Shown: one piece after another, positions 32,376-42,052 of the stretch | How positions within the stretch are numbered: position 1 is the first letter of the stretch | Layout: each line of letters opens with the position of its first letter | DNA from: an uncultured Pelagibacteraceae bacterium | GTDB lineage: Bacteria > Pseudomonadota > Alphaproteobacteria > Pelagibacterales > Pelagibacteraceae | DNA: 64,000 nucleotides | Direction: 5' to 3' | NCBI GenBank assembly: GCA_902579605.1 | Contig: CACHHD010000003.1 | Coordinates: 1-64,000, forward strand | The notes under the pieces: model-generated | Told to the model about the DNA's origin: nothing | The model's input: only the letters and a program-made list of their open reading frames with translations | Database searches by the model: none | Translations under genes and position numbers: made by a program

Positions 32376-33538
32376 TTATAACTCTTACATACTTTATTAA
32401 TAATTGTCACTGCTTGATCAATTTCTTTTTTTGATACATTTAAGGGAGGTAGTATTCTTACTACATTTTCTGCAGCTCTGATGGTAAGCAGTTTTTCTCT
32501 CATTAATTTTTCTATAAATTTTGCTTGGTTTACTTTAACCTGAAGTCCTAATAACAAACCTGTTCCTCTTACTTCTTTAATTACTTTTTGATTTTGAAGT
32601 TGAATATTATTTAATTTTGCTTTGAAATATCTGCTTGTATTTCTAACATTTTTTAAAAAATTCTTTTTAAAAATTACATCTAAAACTGCATTACCTACAC
32701 TCATTGCTAAGGGATTCCCTCCAAATGTTGTTCCGTGAGAGCCTGGTTTCATCGTAGATGCTACTTTCTTATTTACTAAACAGGCGCCTATTGGAAATCC
32801 GCCACCTATACCTTTTGCGATTGGCACAATATCCGGCTTAATCTTTGCATATTCGAATGCAAAAAATTTACCAGATCTTCCTATTCCGCATTGAACTTCA
32901 TCCAGAATTAAGAGTATCTTTTTTTTATTACAGAGTTTTCTAAGGCCTTTTAAACAAAAATCTGGAATTACTTTTATTCCACCTTCTCCCATTATTGTTT
33001 CAATCATTATTGCAGCAGTTTTTTTTGTAATTTTTTTTTCTAAATCCTGATGATTACCAAATGTAAAATGATCGAAACCAGCAACTTTTGGGCCAAAACC
33101 CTCTGTCATTTTTTTACTATTGCTTGCAAAAATTGTAGCCAAAGTTCTTCCATGAAAACTGTTATTTATACAAAGAATTCTATTTTTGTTTGGTTTTCCT
33201 TTAGAATGAAAATATTTTCTCGCAATTTTAATTGCTAATTCAGTTGCTTCTGCTCCTGAATTTTGAAATGCAACAAAATTCGCAAATGTTTTTTGAGTCA
33301 ATCTTTTAGCAAGTTTCTCCTGCTCAGGAATATTAAAGGCATTTGAAACATGCCAAAGTTTTTTTGATTGTGAATTTACAGCTTTAATCAAATGAGGATG
33401 GCTGTGACCCAAGCTATTGACTGCAATACCTTGAACAAAATCTAAATATTTTTTTCCATTATTTGAATAAAGGTAAGAACCTTTGCCTCTTTTAAAGGAT
33501 ATTTTTTTTCTGTTATATGTTTGTAAAATAGCACTCAT
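32372..33538 (-). CDS. argD: Acetylornithine aminotransferase
   Basis: NSGAEATELAIKIAR, NSFHGRTLATIFAS, LILDEVQCGIGRSGKFFAFE, GSHGTTFGGNPLAMSVGNAVL. Confidence 0.94.
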   Translation of the reverse strand: MSAILQTYNRKKISFKRGKGSYLYSNNGKKYLDFVQGIAVNSLGHSHPHLIKAVNSQSKKLWHVSNAFNIPEQEKLAKRLTQKTFANFVAFQNSGAEATELAIKIARKYFHSKGKPNKNRILCINNSFHGRTLATIFASNSKKMTEGFGPKVAGFDHFTFGNHQDLEKKITKKTAAIMIETIMGEGGIKVIPDFCLKGLRKLCNKKKILLILDEVQCGIGRSGKFFAFEYAKIKPDIVPIAKGIGGGFPIGACLVNKKVASTMKPGSHGTTFGGNPLAMSVGNAVLDVIFKKNFLKNVRNTSRYFKAKLNNIQLQNQKVIKEVRGTGLLLGLQVKVNQAKFIEKLMREKLLTIRAAENVVRILPPLNVSKKEIDQAVTIINKVCKSYK

Positions 33539-33540
33539 TT

Positions 33541-34356
33541 TTAAGATTTAATTTTATACCCTTTTTTATACAATATATAAGCAATAAACCAAATTAATAA
33601 ACTTGAGATCGATAAATAAATTAGTCCAAAAAAAATAGAGCCATCTGATTGTCCTAGAAAGCTATATCTAAATCCATCTATCATGTAGAAAAATGGATTT
33701 GCTTTACTAATGATTTGTAATGTCTCTGGCAGTCTTTCTATTGAATAAAAAGTACCTGATAAAAAAGATAAAGGAATTATGATAAAGTTAGTAACTGTTG
33801 CCATATGATCAAACTTTTCTGCCCAGAGTCCTGCTATAATTCCAAGAGCCCCAAGAGAAAAAGCAGATAACAGAGTAAAAGCTACCAAAGTTATAAAATT
33901 TTTAATTTCAAGATCGATAAATAAATAAAATACTAATAATGAAATGACTGCAATTAATACACTTCTCGTAACTGAGGCGAGAGTAACAGCTAGTGTAACT
34001 TCACCAGCAGATAAAGGAGCATAAACTAAATCAACAATATTTCCTTGAATTTTCCCTATCATAAATGAAGATGACGAGTGGGAAAAAGCTTGTTGAATGA
34101 TTTGCATCGCTATTAAACCTGGTGCTAGAAAAACAATAAAAGGCACACCTAATACATCTCCTCTATCATTTCCTATTGCTAAAGATAGTACTGATAGGAA
34201 TAAAAGAGATGTGATGAGTGGAGAAAATAAAGTTTGTATCCAAACAATAAGAAATCTTAACACTTCTTTTTTATAAAGTGTCCAAGCACCTATCCAATTT
34301 ACTGAACCAAATCTTCTTGTTCCAATTTTATATTTTCCAGATATTTCAACCATCAA
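33541..34356 (-). CDS. ABC-2 type transporter permease
   Basis: Polytopic; NWIGAWTLYKKEVLRFLIVWIQTLFSPLITSLLFLSV; IIIPLSFLSGTFYSIERLPETLQIISKANPFFYMIDGFRYSFLG. Confidence 0.88.
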   Translation of the reverse strand: MMVEISGKYKIGTRRFGSVNWIGAWTLYKKEVLRFLIVWIQTLFSPLITSLLFLSVLSLAIGNDRGDVLGVPFIVFLAPGLIAMQIIQQAFSHSSSSFMIGKIQGNIVDLVYAPLSAGEVTLAVTLASVTRSVLIAVISLLVFYLFIDLEIKNFITLVAFTLLSAFSLGALGIIAGLWAEKFDHMATVTNFIIIPLSFLSGTFYSIERLPETLQIISKANPFFYMIDGFRYSFLGQSDGSIFFGLIYLSISSLLIWFIAYILYKKGYKIKS

Positions 34357-34503
34357 TAGTCTTATAACTTTAAATTATGAAAAAACTGTGTAAAACTCTA
34401 CTTACCCTCAGACTATAAGCTTTTTATGTTTGAAAAAGCCCTACAAACACTAAATACTGTAATTAAATTTTACTAATCTACTATATATAGTATAAGTTGA
34501 ATT

Positions 34504-35010
34504 ATGAGCTGGACTGACGAAAAAGTACAAAAATTAAAGGAACTTTGGAAAAAGGGCCATACTGCTAGTCAAATAGCAGAGATGTTAGGGGATACAACAA
34601 GGAATGCGGTAATTGGAAAAGCCCATAGATTAAATTTAGAAGCTAGAGCTCCTTCTAAAAGTTCTCATACTTCAGGAGCTAGTTCAGGCCAAAATAAAAT
34701 CCAAAGAAGACCTTCTCAACAACCGCTTACAAGAAAACAAAAATTTCAATCAATATTACTTGATAAAAACTTTGAACCTGAGAACCCTAAATCTTTAGAA
34801 GAATTATCTGAAAACACATGTAAATGGCCCATAGGTCATCCAAATGAGGAAAGTTTTTATTTCTGTGGTAGAAAACCAGAAGAAGATTTCCCTTATTGCA
34901 AATTACACGTTTTATACGCGTTTCAACCTAAAGGTCAAAAAGAGGATGTTCTGGATAAGGATGATGAAGTACCAGAATTTATTGAGAAAAAAGTTAAATC
35001 TTCGGCCTAA
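34504..35010 (+). CDS. gcrA: GcrA cell cycle regulator
   Basis: SWTDEKVQKLKELWKKGHTASQIAEMLGDTTRNAVIGKAHRLNL; C-terminal CKWPIGHP..FYFCGRKPEEDFPYCKLH. Confidence 0.94.
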   Translation: MSWTDEKVQKLKELWKKGHTASQIAEMLGDTTRNAVIGKAHRLNLEARAPSKSSHTSGASSGQNKIQRRPSQQPLTRKQKFQSILLDKNFEPENPKSLEELSENTCKWPIGHPNEESFYFCGRKPEEDFPYCKLHVLYAFQPKGQKEDVLDKDDEVPEFIEKKVKSSA

Positions 35011-35058
35011 TTCATAAAATCTTAACAATTCTATAATAAACTTGAAAGGAGGTAAAAA

Positions 35059-35298
35059 ATGGTCATATCAATCAAATATTTGAAGTGGATAAGCACAGTT
35101 TTAACATTGTTTGGAATATTAACTTTTTATTTAGATTATTATCCTTACAGTATGGTGCCACACGGTTTAGGAATTATTGGATGGACAATTGTCGGTAAGA
35201 TAACTAAGGACAATCCATTGCTAATGAATTTTTCACTACAAATACCTATAATGATTGCTGGAATAATAAAATATTCTTATAGCCAGGGTATTTTTTAA
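35059..35298 (+). CDS. Small conserved-looking membrane protein, unknown function
   Basis: 79 aa, 2-3 hydrophobic segments, strong SD AAAGGAGG upstream, adjoins arsC-like gene. Confidence 0.75.
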   Translation: MVISIKYLKWISTVLTLFGILTFYLDYYPYSMVPHGLGIIGWTIVGKITKDNPLLMNFSLQIPIMIAGIIKYSYSQGIF

Positions 35299-35730
35299 AT
35301 GAAAAATATACTTTTTGTTTGTACTGGAAACTCAGCAAGAAGTATTATTGCAGAAACAATTATGGACAATAAATATAAAAAAAAATTTAAAGCTTTTAGT
35401 GCTGGTAGCAAACCATCTGGAAAAATAAATGAACATGTAAAGAAATTTCTTGAAAACAGAAACTTTGATCTATCTGGTTATTATTCAAAAAATTTTAATG
35501 ATTTTTTAAAAAAGGATATAAAATTTTACCAGGTATTTACAGTTTGTTCGAATGCAAATAATGAGGTTTGTCCTGTATGGCCTGAAAAAGATAAAATAAT
35601 CCACTGGGATTTGGATGATCCCGTTGTAAAAATTCAAAAAGCTAAAAGCGATGATGAAATAAATTCAATAATTGCTAACACTTACAACATAATTGAAAAA
35701 AAAATAGAAGATTGGATTAAAGATGCGTAA
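35299..35730 (+). CDS. arsC: Low-molecular-weight phosphatase-fold arsenate reductase (ArsC-like)
   Basis: P-loop FVCTGNSARS; Cys pair VCSNANNEVCPVWPE. Confidence 0.82.
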   Translation: MKNILFVCTGNSARSIIAETIMDNKYKKKFKAFSAGSKPSGKINEHVKKFLENRNFDLSGYYSKNFNDFLKKDIKFYQVFTVCSNANNEVCPVWPEKDKIIHWDLDDPVVKIQKAKSDDEINSIIANTYNIIEKKIEDWIKDA

Positions 35731-36376
35731 TAAAATTTTTTTAGCTGAATTTATAGGTTGTGCTTTCTTAGTGATGATCATCGTAGGCTCAGGGATTATG
35801 GCTGAAAATTTAACTAATGATACTGCTTTAATGTTAATTGCAAATACATTGGCAACAGGTGCCGGTTTATTTGTTCTTATTGCAAGTCTTGCGGATGTTT
35901 CTGGAGCACATTTCAATCCAGTCGTTACAACATGTATGTTTTTTGTGGGCAAAACGAAAAGAAAAGATTTAATAAATTATTATACAGCACAGATTTTAGG
36001 TTGTATGTTGGGAGTAATGCTTGCAAACTTTATGTTTGATCAAAGTATAATTGAACTTTCCAGAAAAATGAGGCCCGGCATAAATATTTTTACTGCTGAA
36101 ATAATTGCGACTTTTGGATTAATTTTTATTATTTTTGGAACAATTAAAAGTGGAAAAATTGTAGTCGCATCATCTGTTGGGGCATTTATTTCGGCTGGAT
36201 ATTGGTTTACGTCTTCTACTTCTTTTGCTAATCCCGCAGTTGCTATAGCCAGAACCTTTACAGACACGTTTACTGGGATAAACTTTATCAATACACCGAG
36301 TTACATTTTAGCTGAAGTTTTAGGCGGATATATTGCTTACAAGATCGTCAGAATTTTATTTCTTAACAAAAGATAA
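35723..36376 (+). CDS. Aquaporin / MIP family channel (AqpS-like by context)
   Basis: LAEFIGCAFLVMIIVGSG, GAHFNPVVT (first NPA variant), SFANPAVAIARTFTDTF (second NPA). Confidence 0.88.
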   Translation: MRNKIFLAEFIGCAFLVMIIVGSGIMAENLTNDTALMLIANTLATGAGLFVLIASLADVSGAHFNPVVTTCMFFVGKTKRKDLINYYTAQILGCMLGVMLANFMFDQSIIELSRKMRPGINIFTAEIIATFGLIFIIFGTIKSGKIVVASSVGAFISAGYWFTSSTSFANPAVAIARTFTDTFTGINFINTPSYILAEVLGGYIAYKIVRILFLNKR

Positions 36377-36410
36377 ATCACTCAGAAAAAGATATTTTAT
36401 AGTTTGAGGG

Positions 36411-36441
36411 TAGCCCAAGGCAATAAAGATACCTTGGGCTA
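36411..36441. other. Perfect 10-bp stem hairpin between convergent aquaporin and ppx
   Basis: TAGCCCAAGG caataaagata CCTTGGGCTA; no clear U-tract. Confidence 0.6.
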
Positions 36442-36535
36442 ATTAATTAACAAACACAGTTGGGAGACTGTTAAACAATCATTAATATAGGATTGCTAAA
36501 AAAATATTTAAATTAAGTTAAATATTTATTAATTT

Positions 36536-38041
36536 TTAAGAATAAATAATATTAGAATCGACATTCATCTCGCTTGCTAGATTTTTAAGTCTTTTTGTTA
36601 CTTGTTTTGAGACTATATCGCTGTGATTGTTGGGTATTTTCAAAAAAATAGTCTTATTTCTTTTATAAATTTTAAATTCATCTAATAACAAAGAAGACAT
36701 ACTTGTAAGTGACTCAGCTAACCGTAAAGCAGATCCTACTTGCTTTGAGGATAAAATTTCGTTGTTATTTAAGATGCTTAGAAACTGATAATTCGGATTG
36801 TATTTTAAACCACAATGTCTCCAAAAGCTTGCTGATGCAACTTTTACTCTATCTCTATGTTCTAGTTTTAGCAGTGGAGTGTTTAACACTTCCATAAAAA
36901 CTAGCTCTGCTTTTTGAAAAGCGCCCAAACCCCAATCCATTTTACTTAGGATACAAGCTAAGGTTAGTAATCTTCGATTAAAATATTCATTGTCTTCAAA
37001 TAATGGTGAAATAAAATTAAAATATTTCTCAAAACTTTTTCCATAGTCCCCTTTTTTAAAAGATATACCATCAGTTTTTAATTTAAAAATTTCATCCTCA
37101 CTCATTCCATGATTTATAATTGTATTCATATGTCCTTCCCTTAATCCACTTATCGAACAAATAACTTTTGAAGGACTTGCTGCTTCAATTATTTCTTTGA
37201 GAATTATGGAACTAAAAGGTAAGTAGGGAGTTCTAGATTTAGTAATATATTCCATTGATTTCAGAGAAGATTTGTTAAATTTTGAAATTTTGTTTAAGTA
37301 TTTAACCGCTGAGTCTTTAGTTAACTTATATTGATGCAAAATATGTAATGGATGTTGTTCTTTAAAAAGATGATATTTAAATAATGACCTCCAAGTCCCT
37401 CCTACTAAATAAATATTTTTAAATTTCTTTTTAAAAAGCCATTTTTCATCTTTTAAAAGTTTTTTAACATATTTTCCTAAATTTCTCTTTTTTATAATAG
37501 GATTATTTTCAAGTCTTAATACTCCAAGAGGTAAAGAAGTTGTTTCAAAAATTTGATTTTTAGAAACTCTGGCAAGTTCTAAACTTCCACCTCCTAAATC
37601 TGCAACTAGTCCATCTACTTCATCAAATCCTACCATTACACCATTAGCTGATGTTCTTGCTTCTTCCTCACCAGATAATACTAGTGGCTTTTTATCAAAT
37701 ATTCTTTTAATTTCTTCTAAAAATTCACTTGCATCAGTAGCCTCTCTAAAAGCTGCAGTTGCAATAATTTCTAAATCTAGAACTCCTGAGATATCTAAAA
37801 TTTCTTTAAATCTATTTAAAACTTTTAAAGAGCTTTTAATTCCATCTGGGTTTAATTTTTTTGATTTATCTAAATTCTTTCCAAGTTTGCAGACTGCTTT
37901 TTCATTAAATACTGGAATTGGAGAAATTTTAAAATCGTCATATATGAGCATTCTTACTGAATTTGATCCAAGATCTATTATGGCTTGTTTAGACTTTTTA
38001 CTAGACTGAATTTTAAAAAGATTTTTAAATTCTGATTTCAT
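36536..38041 (-). CDS. ppx: Ppx/GppA exopolyphosphatase family
   Basis: AIIDLGSNSVRMLIYD, ATAAFREATDASEFLEEI, LVADLGGGSLELARV. Confidence 0.9.
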   Translation of the reverse strand: MKSEFKNLFKIQSSKKSKQAIIDLGSNSVRMLIYDDFKISPIPVFNEKAVCKLGKNLDKSKKLNPDGIKSSLKVLNRFKEILDISGVLDLEIIATAAFREATDASEFLEEIKRIFDKKPLVLSGEEEARTSANGVMVGFDEVDGLVADLGGGSLELARVSKNQIFETTSLPLGVLRLENNPIIKKRNLGKYVKKLLKDEKWLFKKKFKNIYLVGGTWRSLFKYHLFKEQHPLHILHQYKLTKDSAVKYLNKISKFNKSSLKSMEYITKSRTPYLPFSSIILKEIIEAASPSKVICSISGLREGHMNTIINHGMSEDEIFKLKTDGISFKKGDYGKSFEKYFNFISPLFEDNEYFNRRLLTLACILSKMDWGLGAFQKAELVFMEVLNTPLLKLEHRDRVKVASASFWRHCGLKYNPNYQFLSILNNNEILSSKQVGSALRLAESLTSMSSLLLDEFKIYKRNKTIFLKIPNNHSDIVSKQVTKRLKNLASEMNVDSNIIYS

Positions 38042-40170
38042 TTAATAATTCTTAATATTTCAGGTTTCATTTTCATTATAGATTTTCCTCGACCTGATAA
38101 GCTTGGATAACTCATAAAATAATTATGAGCTGAAAAGGCTTTTTTCATTAAAAGTGGTTTTCCCTTATGATAATTCCCTAAGCTATCTAAATGCCAGCTT
38201 TGAGAGTTATCAAGAAAATTAGCAACCATAATTTGATCTAAAATCTGTTCATGAACAGTATTGTTTTCTATTGGGACCAAAATTTCTACTCTTCTATCTA
38301 AATTTCTAGGCATCAAATCAGCTGATCCAATATATACTAAATTTTGCCTACTTGGCATAGGAGAACCATTAGCAAAACAATATATTCTAGAGTGCTCCAA
38401 AAACCTTCCAATAATACTTTTAACCTCGATATTTTCAGATAAACCTTTAACTCCAGGCCTTAAACAACAAACGCCCCTAACAGATAATTTTATTTTCACT
38501 CCTTTACAAGATGCCTCATAAAATTTTTTAATTATTTGTGGATCTACCAATGAATTCATTTTAGCCCATATTTCAGCATCTTTTCCTTTTAAAGAATTGC
38601 TAATTTCGTTATCTATTTGTTTCTCTAGGAATAGTCTTGAATTAATTGGAGATAATATAATTTTATTTAGCTTGCTAGGCTTTGCGTAACCAGTAACAAA
38701 AGTAAAGAATTTTTCAACATCCTTCGCTATTAGTGGATCAGAAGAAAATAGAGATAAATCTGTATAGATTTTTGCGTTAATAGGATGATAATTTCCTGTT
38801 CCTAGATGAACGTAGGTTTTAGTTTTTCCTTTTTCTTTTCTTAAAACTAAACTAGCTTTTGCATGCGTTTTATATTTTGCAAATCCATAAACAATCTGAA
38901 CACCTGCTTTTTCTAGTTTACGGGATAATTCAATATTTTTTTCTTCATCAAATCTAGCTTTGATTTCAACAACTGCTGTAACTGCTTTTCCATTTTCAGC
39001 AGCCGCAATTAAAGCTTTCACTATCGGAGAGTCAGGAGTTGTTCTATAAAGAGTTTGTTTAATAGCAATTACTTTTTCATCCTTAGCTGCAGTCTCTAAA
39101 AATTGAATAACAACATCAAATGTTTCAAATGGATGATGAACAACAAAATCTTTGGATTTGATTGCTGAAAAAAATTTATGATTAAATTCTTCTAATCTTT
39201 CTACAGGTCTTGGGTTAAATTTTTTAAATCTTAAGTGTGGAGATTTTTTCTTACAGATTTCATCTATATCTTGAATTCCAACTATTCCCTCTACTTCATA
39301 GACGTGTTCGTCTAACACATCTAATTTTTTACTGAGAAAATCTTTTAAATTATTGCTTGATCCTTTAAGAATTTCTAATTTAACGATACTACCTCTTCTT
39401 CTTTTTTTAATCGCCTTTTCAAAGTACCTTACAAGATCTTCAGCTTCGTCATCTATCTCTATGTCGCTATCTCTAATAATTTTAAAAGGAAGAAATGATA
39501 CAAGTTCGTGCTCAGGAAATATACTTTCAGAAAAGTAACTTATTAAATCTTCTATCGTGATGAATTGATCAGATTGTCCATCTATATCTATAAACTTTGG
39601 AAGAGCCCTAGGTATAACAATAATCACATTTAAATTTCTTTTGTTTTTTACTTTTTCTAGTTTCATCAAAATTGCTTGTCCTTTATTGGCAATAAAGGGA
39701 AAGGGATGAGAGGGGTCGATCGCTGTAGGTGTAATCACTGGATAGACGGTTTCATTAAAATAATCTCTTAAAAAATCTATGGATTTTTTATCCAAATCTT
39801 TTATTTTTTTTAAATAGATTTTCTCTTTTTTTAGTTCATTTAAAAGTTGTTTAAATGAGTCGTTTTGTTTTATTAATAAATCTTTAGTTTTTAAAACTAC
39901 TCTAGATAATTGTTCTTCTGAAGTTAAACCATCTGCACTTAATTGATCAAAATCGTCTTTTATTTGATTATATAATCCTGCAACTCTTACCATAAAAAAT
40001 TCGTCAAGATTAGTTCCAGCAATTGATAAAAATTTAACTCTCTCAAAAAGAGGGTTTTTAACATTTTTAGACTCTTCCAAAACTCGGTCATTAAATTGTA
40101 GCCAAGAAATTTCTCTATTGATTAGCTGCTGCTCTGAAGACAATGCTTTTGTTAAATCTATTTTTGACAT
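38038..40170 (-). CDS. ppk: Polyphosphate kinase (start trimmed to MSKIDLTK)
   Basis: LINREISWLQFNDRVLEE, FLSIAGTNLDEFFMVRVAGL, IKQTLYRTTPDSPIV, VHLGTGNYHPINAKIYTDLSLFS. Confidence 0.96.
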   Translation of the reverse strand: MSKIDLTKALSSEQQLINREISWLQFNDRVLEESKNVKNPLFERVKFLSIAGTNLDEFFMVRVAGLYNQIKDDFDQLSADGLTSEEQLSRVVLKTKDLLIKQNDSFKQLLNELKKEKIYLKKIKDLDKKSIDFLRDYFNETVYPVITPTAIDPSHPFPFIANKGQAILMKLEKVKNKRNLNVIIVIPRALPKFIDIDGQSDQFITIEDLISYFSESIFPEHELVSFLPFKIIRDSDIEIDDEAEDLVRYFEKAIKKRRRGSIVKLEILKGSSNNLKDFLSKKLDVLDEHVYEVEGIVGIQDIDEICKKKSPHLRFKKFNPRPVERLEEFNHKFFSAIKSKDFVVHHPFETFDVVIQFLETAAKDEKVIAIKQTLYRTTPDSPIVKALIAAAENGKAVTAVVEIKARFDEEKNIELSRKLEKAGVQIVYGFAKYKTHAKASLVLRKEKGKTKTYVHLGTGNYHPINAKIYTDLSLFSSDPLIAKDVEKFFTFVTGYAKPSKLNKIILSPINSRLFLEKQIDNEISNSLKGKDAEIWAKMNSLVDPQIIKKFYEASCKGVKIKLSVRGVCCLRPGVKGLSENIEVKSIIGRFLEHSRIYCFANGSPMPSRQNLVYIGSADLMPRNLDRRVEILVPIENNTVHEQILDQIMVANFLDNSQSWHLDSLGNYHKGKPLLMKKAFSAHNYFMSYPSLSGRGKSIMKMKPEILRIIK

Positions 40171-40183
40171 AAAATTAAAAAAT

Positions 40184-40690
40184 ATGTTTAAATTATATGC
40201 TATGAGACACGCTAAATCTAGTTGGGATTTCCCGGATTTAGTAGATTTTGAAAGACCTTTAAACAAAAGAGGTATTGAAAGTTCAAAAAAGATTTGTGAA
40301 AGATTTGTTAAAAATAAAATATTTTTTGATTTAATTTTAACTTCATCTTCTAAAAGAACATTGGAAACACTTAGTTATCTAAATGGGCCAGCAGAAAAAG
40401 CAAAAATTTTAAAGTTAAAAGAATTGTATAATACTTCAGAAATCGAGATTTTAAAGATAATAAAAAAAGTAGATGATAAATATAAAAGTTTACTGTTAAT
40501 CAACCATATGCCATCAATTAAGGATTTCTGTAGCAAAATTTGTCTAAACCAAAATTCAAATTTTTATAAAGACATGTGTCATAAATTTTCTACAGCTGCT
40601 GTTGCGGAGTTTGAGTTTAAATTTAAATCTTGGAAAGATTTAGATTTAGGCGGGAAAATTACAAATTTTATTCGCCCTAAAGACATTTAA
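40184..40690 (+). CDS. SixA-like phosphohistidine phosphatase (start trimmed to MFKLYAMRHAKSS)
   Basis: MRHAKSSWDFPDLVDFERPLNKRG, SSSKRTLETL, LINHMPSIKDF. Confidence 0.9.
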   Translation: MFKLYAMRHAKSSWDFPDLVDFERPLNKRGIESSKKICERFVKNKIFFDLILTSSSKRTLETLSYLNGPAEKAKILKLKELYNTSEIEILKIIKKVDDKYKSLLLINHMPSIKDFCSKICLNQNSNFYKDMCHKFSTAAVAEFEFKFKSWKDLDLGGKITNFIRPKDI

Positions 40691-41370
40691 CCATCTAAAG
40701 AATATCCTGAAGACCTTACGGTTCTAATTAAATCTTTTTTTCCGTCAATATTTATTGCTTTTCTTACTCTTCTAATATGGACATCAATTGTTCTGGACTC
40801 CACATAAACATTATCACCCCAAACATTATTTAAAAGTTGTTCTCTGGAGTAAACTCTTTTAGGATTTTTAATTAAGAAATCTATAAGCTTAAACTCCGTA
40901 GGACCTAGCTCAACTTCTTTTTCTCCTCTAAAAACTCTTTTTTGCGCTCGATCAACTTTTAAGTCTTCAAAAATAACCACGTCCTCAACCGCATTTGGTT
41001 TAGCACGTTTCAATAATGCGTTTACTCTAGCAATTAATTCTTTCTGACTAAATGGTTTTGTAACATAATCATCAGCGCCTGTTTTAAAACCCTTCAATTT
41101 ATCTTCTTCTTCTCCCTTAGCCGTAAGCATAATTATTGGAATATTTTTAAGTAAATTAATTCTCTTCAAATTTCTACAAACTTCTATTCCTGAAATGTCT
41201 GGAAGCATCCAATCTAATAATATTAGGTCCGGATTTTGATCTTTAATACTTCGAATGGCATCTTCTCCATTTAAAGCATAATTTACTTTGTGTCCTTCTT
41301 TTTCTAGATTGTACTTTAATAAAGTTACTATTGGCATTTCATCTTCTACTATGAATAGATTTGCCTTCAT
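40687..41370 (-). CDS. phoB: Phosphate regulon response regulator
   Basis: FIVEDEMPIVTLLKYNLEKEGH, LLDWMLPDISGIEVCR, KTGADDYVTKPFS, C-terminal winged helix; adjacent phoU-pst. Confidence 0.94.
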   Translation of the reverse strand: MKANLFIVEDEMPIVTLLKYNLEKEGHKVNYALNGEDAIRSIKDQNPDLILLDWMLPDISGIEVCRNLKRINLLKNIPIIMLTAKGEEEDKLKGFKTGADDYVTKPFSQKELIARVNALLKRAKPNAVEDVVIFEDLKVDRAQKRVFRGEKEVELGPTEFKLIDFLIKNPKRVYSREQLLNNVWGDNVYVESRTIDVHIRRVRKAINIDGKKDLIRTVRSSGYSLDG

Positions 41371-41371
41371 T

Positions 41372-42052
41372 CTAACCTTTCGGTCTTTCTCCTTCGAGAT
41401 AGTCGCCGGTAATTAAAAAGTAAACTTGTTCAGCGATATTAGTGGCATGATCACCAATTCTCTCAATATTTTTTAACATGAAAAGTAATTGCGTTATTTT
41501 ATTTATATCCTCTTTCTTTTTTTCTAAATGTTTTATAGCGGCCTCCATATTTGTATTGGTCAATTGGTCTATCTCCTCATCTGAATTCCAAACATTTTCA
41601 GCGGTATCTTTTGCTCTATGTAGATAAGCATTAAGGACAGAATTTACTTGCTTGGCCGCTTTAAGACCGGCTATCTCCAAATTTTTAATAATATCACTTG
41701 GTAAATCGGTTCCAACTTTTAGAGTTCTTTTAGAAATATTTTTTGCTAGATCGCCTATTCTTTCTAAATCAGATGAAACTTTTAAAGCAACAACTGTCTC
41801 TCTTAAATCTATCGCCATCGGCTGTCTTAAGGCAATTAAATTTACGACTTGTTCTTCGATATGGAGTTCGTATTTATCTGTTTTTTCATCATCTTTTATA
41901 GACTTGTCTGCTAAAGAAGTATCTTTTTTTACTAATGATTGAATTGTTTGTTCAAGCTGTTTTTCAACACTTGCTCCCATTTTGACTATAGTATCCTTCA
42001 AGAGTTGCAGCTGTTCTTCGTAAGATTTTACTATATGTGATTTTTCACTCAT
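41372..42052 (-). CDS. phoU: Phosphate transport regulator PhoU
   Basis: Two PhoU repeats: LIALRQPMAIDLRETVVALKVSSDLERIGDLAKNI and MLKNIERIGDHATNIAE. Confidence 0.95.
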   Translation of the reverse strand: MSEKSHIVKSYEEQLQLLKDTIVKMGASVEKQLEQTIQSLVKKDTSLADKSIKDDEKTDKYELHIEEQVVNLIALRQPMAIDLRETVVALKVSSDLERIGDLAKNISKRTLKVGTDLPSDIIKNLEIAGLKAAKQVNSVLNAYLHRAKDTAENVWNSDEEIDQLTNTNMEAAIKHLEKKKEDINKITQLLFMLKNIERIGDHATNIAEQVYFLITGDYLEGERPKG

